A DNA stretch of 64,000 nucleotides from Nepenthes gracilis (lineage: Eukaryota > Streptophyta > Magnoliopsida > Caryophyllales > Nepenthaceae), in assembly GCA_033239525.1 (NCBI GenBank), contig BSYO01000020.1, positions 13,208,546-13,272,545 of the forward strand, in the 5' to 3' direction. The position numbers were made by a program, and so were the translations under genes. Under the pieces are notes generated by a model. It saw only the letters and a program-made list of their open reading frames with translations, was not told the origin of the DNA and searched no databases. This document shows positions 57,262 to 64,000 of this stretch, piece by piece (the stretch's first letter is position 1; every line of letters starts with the position of its first letter).

Positions 57262-59437
57262 TGTGGGGTCTCAGACCCAAAACATTATAATTTAGGAGTA
57301 ATTAAAATGATAATAATCAAGATGGGGCTAATCATGCATTGAAAAATGAGTGTTAGAAGTAAAAAGTAAAAAATTTACTAAAGTTTAGCAAACAGCTGGT
57401 TTGCACTTGCCGTGCCCCGAGGCGCGGCAACAAGCACAAAATCTAGAACCTACCCGCTTGCTAGGCGCGCTCGAGCGAGCGCCTGGCAGAAACTCTGCGC
57501 TCGCTACGCACTCGAGTGCAAGCGCGATATTTTTCCGTGTCTTATTCTCCATTTTTTGTTATAAAAGGCGGAAATAAGAGAGAGAAGGGAGAGAACCATG
57601 TTCAACACGAAGGAGAAGGGGGAAAAGAGAAGTGGAAAAGGAGAAATCACCCGTTCTGATCCGCTTAGGGTAAAAATAATAATAGATCGGATTTAGGCAA
57701 GTGTACCTCAGATGTTATTTTTCGTTTTTATCGCTTTTTCTTGTTTTAAAATTGGTAAAAATATTCTAAAATTTTATTGTTCCATGTTTAAAGCAAACGA
57801 AGCATGTTTCTCTCAATTGTTCAGATAAATTTCATGTTTACTCATATGTATTGCGATATTTGACTTTGATTTCATGAATAAGCTTGTATTTAGTATCCGA
57901 TTTGATTCCGAAAGCATATTGCGAAACCCTAACTTGAAAATATTACGAATTTTTGGTTGGAATGCATGATTTTGTATAGGTATTTGGATTGATGGAATTG
58001 ATTTCATGAATAAACACATGTTCGATGTCCGATTTGAGCCCGGAAGCTTCGGCAAAACCCTAAGTAAGCAATTGATGGGATTTAACTGTTTTAATCCAAA
58101 TTTCTTGTCATGTAGAAATTAATTAGTGATGTGGTAATGTCTAGCATGTGATTTATGACTGAGAAGATTCTACCGATTTATACTGTTAAATTTCTGAAGC
58201 GTTTCTAATTATTTACTGTATATTTTGAAGCTATTGAAGAGTTATTGTGAATCTCTGACTTACTTCTGAAACTGAAAAGAATTTTCAATTAAGGAATGAG
58301 AAGAAAAAAATATTTCTGACACTGTTATTTAAGGCTCGAGACTGATATATAGTCAGGTTAGATTATCCAACATGCCTTAAAACGTTATGGTGGTAATTGA
58401 CAATAACTTCATCTATGGAGTTATACGTGGTCTGTCCTTCCTCAAGGCATTAACTTCGAGGATTGCTACTGCTACTAGTAGGCATTTTTGTGATGATTCA
58501 CCGACATTTCTGTATTAATCCCACAGAGGGGATAATATTGTCACTGTTTATAGCCTTAGAATGTGAGGAGATGAACACAATCTATCCTCGATCATTCACC
58601 CCATTCACTAGTAGGGTCTACTGGTAGAGTCTTTTACTAATAGATAGGTGTTTTCTATAACATATGGAGTTGTGACTGATTTCTACTTTTTGAAGTATGA
58701 TTACACTGATTTCTGATTATTGAAATTTAATTAATGTCAATTATGCTCTCTCTACTTTCCATGCACTATTCTGCCCCTGAATATTTTCATGCTATGATAT
58801 ATCTACATACTGTTTTGTATAACTAATTTACTGTGTGTTTGTATATACTTTGTTGGGTTTCGACTCACTGTTTTACTATTTTTTTTCCTCCAAGTGAGCC
58901 AGTAGATCTAGTACCAGACAATGAGGAGTAGCTAAAATTTAACTTACTAACTTTTGAAGACTTGAAGCTTTCTAAGGATCTTGGAAGGAAGTGTTGGATG
59001 TAATTACCTGATTTTTGTTTATGAATTTATGTGTATGGATTTTTGTAAGAAATGTATGAAATAAATAGAGAGTTATGCTTCTGCAGGATTTTAGTACTGC
59101 TTCCGCTATATGTTTCTTTTTTGGATTCTGTTACAGGACCTAGACGGCATCTCTTATATGTTTTTGACTTAGTAGATAAGATTATAATTGAACTATGGAT
59201 GATATGGTAATCTGAGATCCTGTGTATGCGTGTTGTATGATGAAATGATGATATCTATTTAGTTGTGTGCTTGTTTCAGGATATTTGATGCAGGTTGTAT
59301 TTTTAGGTTTTATCCAGTTTACAAAAGAAACTCTGCTGAAATTTCTACAGAATTTATATATCTTGAATTATGGTTTTAAGTTATATTTCTATCTTGATGG
59401 AAATTTCTAAGGAAAAAAAAATATCTGTTCCATTATA
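57262..59437 (+). repeat. 3-prime LTR of the chromovirus
   Basis: 2176 bp, TGTGGGGTCTCAG to CCATTATA, and the only complete LTR of the element. Contains the GCTCGAGC-rich U3 hairpin at 57468-57515, a TATA box TATAAAA at about 57560-57566 and GTGTACCTCAG near 57700. Confidence 0.85.
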
Positions 59438-59442
59438 ACAAG

Positions 59443-60947
59443 TCATCTTCCAAGTTTAGCAGCCTAGCCAACTTCTAATTTTCTGCTCCACCTCATCGGG
59501 TCTAAACGCGTACTCATTAGAAGGGAGAAAGTAGTAAAGGTGATCCAAATACTCAACAAGTTTAATATAATTAAGGATAATAAATAATATATATAAAAAA
59601 TAAGCAAAAGGAGATAAGAGTATAATGTAAATGCATGAACATAAAGTATGATTAAATTCACTTTTCGGAACACAATTATCTTTCCTATTTTACTTTTGAT
59701 TCATTTAGGCTCTAAAACATTTAGAAATCTCCATTATCTTTTCGGACTAGAGCCCGTGAGCCTCACCAACTAACAGAGCAGTCAAATCGAGGAAATAAAC
59801 ATGCTACTCCACATGTTCTAAGGCCTACCCACGTACCTTGAATTTAACGTCCCATGATGGACAATATTCCTATAATTCCGAATATATTGGGCCAATAGAC
59901 CATATTGTTATACCACCATAGCATACTCTATGGCTAAGGGCAATTCATTGATTCATCACTGTAATATTATAAGATATGTTAGGAAATACAACTATATAAA
60001 AAATAAATCTATAGTCTAAATTTTATAATTATTTATTCTTAATGGATGGTCAACCAAATTCAAATACAAAGTTCCCACTCCCTCAAGAACGGGTTATCAA
60101 ATATATCAAATTGTAGAGTCATCTCATAAACTTTGCAATCTTACAAAATTCTCATATACAAATTCAGATAATCATTTCTCATAATTTAAATCTTCACATG
60201 ACTTCAAACATATGCGTAATTTAACATGATACTAAGAAGAATAAAAAATTCCTTACTAAAATGGGCCAAATATGATTTTAGAGCTTTCGGATGAATAATC
60301 CTTCATAAATGGTTAATAATAATATTTTTTAAAATATACAATTAAGTATACACAGTTATACATAATTTAGATATCAATTAAATAAAATAAAGTTATGCAA
60401 AAATACTAACGTGGCTCGAATGAACGGTGCTAGCGCGGGTGAACAGTAATAGCGTGGGTATTGGGATCCCGTATGTGCAAAATTGGATACCAACCAGTAA
60501 ATGTCCATGACTAAGTCATGGGTTTTCATAATCTCATACTAAAACAAGTATAAAACTTGAAATATTTGGTAAAATAGCATCCGGATGCGAGTTAGGGTTT
60601 TGAGGTGCGCAAGGACCGCATGAAATCATCAAATCAGACAACAAATAACAAATAAATCATGTAGGGGACATGGGTTCTGCAAAATATAAAATTTGGGCAG
60701 ATATTGAAATGAAAATACCTGAGAGGTATGAAGAAAAATAAACAAGAAAAAAAGAAACGAGTATGGGTGCACTTGTCTCAACTCCAACTATCACTTCTTT
60801 AATTAGCTCGAAATCAGAATCGGACCCAGGGATCTCAATTTTCTCCTTCTCTCTCTATCCTTCGGCCCTCTCTAGCTCTCATCTCTTTCTTCTTCCTCTC
60901 TTCTTCATGAAACCCTTGCTTCCCCATGTTCTCTTTCCTGCTTCATG

Positions 60948-61009
<62 letters not shown>

Positions 61010-61110
61010 TTTATTCTAAAATCCAAATCAATACTCGGATATTTAATTAATTTTTATCACATCTAAATTACCCAAAATAATAAATGATCCCAATTAAATC
61101 GAATAAAAAT
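59443..61110 (-). mobile_element. Nested LTR iv, right part
   Basis: Continues LTR iv after the chromovirus. 59460-59640 aligns with 44240-44450 of LTR ii (CAGCCTAGCCAACT, CCACCTCATC and GTACTCATT blocks in order). On the minus strand a GA-rich leader lies at about 60840-60930 and the element's (ATT)n tract at 60949-61008. The right boundary with host coding is approximate. Confidence 0.65.
60949..61008 (+). repeat. (ATT)n microsatellite in LTR iv
   Basis: Near-perfect ATT run of about 20 units, the cause of a poly-Tyr open frame here. Confidence 0.9.
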
Positions 61111-61357
61111 TTAAAATATTATACAAACTCTTCCAAAATTTAGAAACAAATATCGGGTCTCGATCAGACATAATTATAGTTGGCACACCGTGCAATCTAA
61201 TTACTTCGTTGATGTATAATCTAGCCTGACGATCTCTAGAAATTGTTATCCATACAGTTTTGAAATGATCTAACTTTGTAACCTGATCAACAATCACCTA
61301 AATTGTATCATGATTCCTCGACGGTCTCAGCGATCCCATTACGAAATCCATCGTGAT
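61110..61357 (-). mobile_element. Host gypsy integrase core fragment
   Basis: The minus strand reads EDITMDFVMGSLRPSRNHDTI, a stop, VIVDQVTKLDHFKTVW, INEVIRLHGVPTIIMSDRDP and KFWKSLY. This integrase core continues at 48665 beyond LTR iv. At 61357 it is joined directly to RNase H coding, so the RNase H C-terminus and integrase N-terminus are deleted. Confidence 0.85.
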
Positions 61358-62780
61358 ATCTTCCTAAACTAATTTTGATGCATCAAAATAAACCAGGAAT
61401 TCCCTGTCTCCTTTTAGGATCACTAAGAATGGGATGGTTGTTCGGCCATCTTTTAACTTCTAGAAGCTCCTTTCACATTCATTGGTCTAATTGAACTCTA
61501 CCTTCTTTTTAATTTAAGCAGGTCAAAGGCATAGCAATTTTTGAGAAAATTTACATGAACATTCGATAATAGCCTACCATCTTAAGAAAAATTCAAATTT
61601 CTAATACTAATGTCGATCTGCTCCAAGTCGTTATAGCCTCAGCTTTCTTAGGATTGACTAAAATACCTCATTTTAAGATCACGTGTCCCAAAAATATTAG
61701 TCCTCCGAGCTAAAATTTACACTTCTTCATATTTGCAAATAACCTCCTTTCTCGAAATGCATGTAATGCAATTCTTATATGAACTATTGAGGATTAATAA
61801 ATATTAACGCACATCCCAAAACTTGTTCAACTATCAAGAAGATGAGATCAAGGTACTGCAAACTAAGGTTATTCAATTGGATGAGGTCTTATGGATAAGT
61901 CATTTATTTGAAGAAGCCACATAAGAGAGAGAAGATCAAATTCAAGAGAAATATCCTTATTTATTTCTCAATTGATGTATATGAAATTTTTAGACAAAAT
62001 TTTAAGCAGCTGAAAAATTAAAGATATGAATCTTAAAAATTATTTTAATAATGTTAATTTTAATTAAATTATTAAATCTTTGAGGTTAATTGATGTTGTG
62101 AGTCAAAAATTAAATGTTTAACCGAACTGAGTTAGGTTTAAGTAATGCCCGACGTGTACCTAATCTACACATAAATATATTTTGACCAAACTCAGCTGTA
62201 TTTAACTAGCGTATATGTACCAGTTTTCTATAAATAGGCCATTATATTGATTTTAGCTCATTTCTATTGAGATTTTGTGAGAAAAGAGAAAAAAAAAGCG
62301 AAAAAGAGATAGAAGTGGAAAGGAGGGAAAAGTAAATTTGACGAGAAATAATGCTAATTTTTGATAAAGCTAGGTGAAAGTAAGTATATTTAAGTTTTTT
62401 TTTTCATTGATCTTTTTTAAAAATCTTTGAGTACTTTGTATTCAAATGTTCATACTAGTGATATTTTCTTACTCTATTAGATTATATTTTACATGTATAA
62501 TAATCTATTCCCTTTTTTTTTCAAATTTTGTAAAGCTCATATCTTAAATTAAAGCGAATTACATTTAAATATGAAAATTTCTATATAAATATTTTTATAT
62601 GTTATTAAAATTCATATTTATATTTTTACATGTCAACAATTTCTACATATTTATTCTCCTGTATTTTCTATTTGTAAGAAATTGATAAAATTTTATAAAC
62701 TATGTTGAATATCTAACATTTCAATGTAGATGGTCTTGCCTTTTACTAATTTTTAGACTTCAATTCCTACGTATCAACAA
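61356..62780 (+). repeat. Long direct repeat, copy 2 (see 1-1480)
   Basis: Contains minus-strand gypsy RT/RNase H (61358-61790) and a plus-strand chromodomain fragment (61835-62000: HLFEEAT, stop, EREDQIQEKYPYLF). The LTR remnant has TCTATAAATAGGCC at about 62228. Same structure as 1-1480. Confidence 0.85.
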
Positions 62781-63019
62781 TTCTTATATATTTGTTCTTA
62801 TATGTTTTTCATTTGAAAGAAAATTGAAGAAAACTCTACTTTGATTTTAAAAAAAGAAATTAAGTTCTCTAGCTCGAGAAAAAATGTGTAGGCTTTTATT
62901 TTGTATAGAGTTTTTATTTTTGATTAAATAATAATCATTATAAAGAATTAACAGAATATATTCAAATATATCTTAATGTACTATTTGTAAATTAAATGAT
63001 AAACTAAATATTTATAGAT
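62781..63019. other. AT-rich linker
   Basis: No gene or clear repeat is recognised; it may be the remainder of the LTR remnant. It leads into the gene-flank segment. Confidence 0.4.
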
Positions 63020-64000
63020 CAGAAAATTGGCATTTGACCCTAACTCTAGAGAATAAAATATAGTTAGTGCACCGATAGGTCATAAATAATAACATATAAC
63101 CATTGATAATAACAAAATAACCAATACCTAACTTTGATATTCGATCTTTATTGATAAAATTATTACTGATTTTTATTTTTTTATAAGTTTGAAAAACTTT
63201 ATTATATTCAGAATATTATCCGTTCATATTTTTGTAGATTTTATATCCATAATTGCTATATAAATTTAGCATATTTTTCAGTATTTATATGTTATCAGCA
63301 TTTGCGTATGGTTATTAATCAATATCTTAGATCATTTAATGATATTTGATATATGTTCGCTTTGTGGTTTAGTATTTTGGATTTATATCCGTTGAATAAA
63401 ATATTGGAATTTTGGATACTAAACTAAGAATCTAATATCAAGTTAATTTCAGACTACAAAATAGAGTAAATTAGGGTTTTAGGATCAGGAATGTCTAGCT
63501 GACACCATGACATACTTCTTGGTAAAAAACTTTAAGCATAGTTAAATTATTGCATGCAATTTTCTTACAATGAGCGCATGTAAGAGTGGAGCAATAGAAA
63601 AAAATATCACTTTTTTTTTTTTACTTTTTCAATTTTTTTAAATTTTTTTATTACTATAAAATTTACATTGTTTGAATATTCTCAAATCAAATGGTCTTAA
63701 AATAAAAATAAAAATGATAGGGCGTCCCTTACTGTAAAAAACGTAAATTACTTTTTCTTTTTCTAAGTAAAATTTAAATTTTATCTTTCTAAATTTTATT
63801 CTTAATAAATTCTATTTTATATAATGATCAACTTAATTTACTAGATTTCAAGTTGTATGTCAACAAACATTTGATACCCAAGAATTACAAAATTGTAAAA
63901 AAATAGATTTCAACTTTGGGCTACCCTTTTTTTAACTAGCGAATATCTTAACTACCTATATACGAATATATAATTGTAAATATGTTCATATAGATAAATA
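63020..64000 (+). repeat. Third unit-boundary segment at the right edge
   Basis: Matches 9556-10530 nearly base for base, including the dispersed-repeat copy at 63545-63735. In both other units this segment is followed within about 400 bp by the 3-prime end of a 2OGD gene. The window ends before that point. Confidence 0.85.

Larger units (their letters stand above)
49028..59437 (+). mobile_element. Ty3/gypsy chromovirus with an inverted extra LTR (foldback 5-prime end)
   Basis: 10.4-kb insertion in LTR iv, flanked by ACAAG (49023-49027 and 59438-59442). The paralogous LTR at 44215-44250 shows an uninterrupted site with similar sequence. From the left it contains an inverted LTR (49028-50943), a 35-bp centre, a forward 5-prime LTR lacking the start of U3 (to 52787), a Met-tRNA primer site, gag-pol with many stops, a polypurine tract and a full 3-prime LTR (57262-59437). 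The NHSSNEATWE C-terminus suggests a chromovirus, perhaps the Tekay/Del lineage. The right terminus reads CATTATA where the family has TGTTACA, three transitions. Confidence 0.75.

Noticed and set aside
1..64000. tRNA, rRNA, organellar or bacterial genes
   Set aside because: No cloverleaf with CCA-type context, rRNA core or prokaryotic gene arrangement was recognised on reading both strands.

Overview
This is nuclear DNA of a flowering plant, almost certainly a eudicot. The evidence is an AT-rich background, plant-type Ty3/gypsy LTR retrotransposons with chromodomain ends, LINE remnants, a TRIM element, and an intron-containing plant 2-oxoglutarate/Fe(II) dioxygenase (2OGD) gene. The species cannot be named from the sequence. 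The only cellular gene family present is a 2OGD of the SRG1 / S-norcoclaurine-synthase-1-like (DOXC) type. Copy A (complement 10912-12579, four exons, 351 codons) looks intact. Copy B (complement 33945-35669) has the same exon layout but is broken by frameshifts.

The backbone is a direct tandem duplication of about 16.8 kb. Unit A runs from about 9893 to 26738 and unit B from about 26738 to 44995. The two differ by about 3% in stretches I compared by eye. Unit B carries a 6.2-kb non-autonomous Tat/Retand-like LTR element (27374-33559, target site AGATA) that A lacks. Unit A keeps 4.7 kb (LINE reverse transcriptase plus a solo LTR) that B has lost, with filler DNA at the break. The segment that precedes each gene copy reappears at 63020-64000, so a third copy may lie just past the right edge. 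A shorter version at 1490-2760 has no gene.

By region: 1-1480, paired gypsy fragments repeated at 61356-62780. 1490-2760, gene-less version of the gene-flanking sequence. 2810-6235, GC-rich remains of two Tat-like elements. 6236-9555, decayed gypsy pol and LTR. 9556-12790, flank, 2OGD gene A and promoter. 13130-17765, LINE split by a solo LTR. 18240-18880, copies of an unclassified dispersed repeat. 18999-26738, a minus-strand gypsy chromovirus (the host element) with nested LTR insertions. 27374-33559, the Tat-like element with a spliced antisense gene. 33565-44995, unit B. 45974-61357, the host element continued, holding further nested LTRs and a 10.4-kb chromovirus (49028-59437). 63020-64000, the third gene-flank segment.

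The most unusual structure is the 49028-59437 chromovirus. Its left end is an LTR in inverted orientation, fused head to head with the 5-prime LTR at a natural U3 hairpin. Both insertion boundaries are therefore U5 ends, and the whole is flanked by ACAAG. A second oddity is that the Tat-like element present only in unit B has LTRs diverged by about 7-8%, more than twice the divergence between the duplicated units that should predate it. All comparisons were made by eye on the given sequence; no alignment program or database was used.
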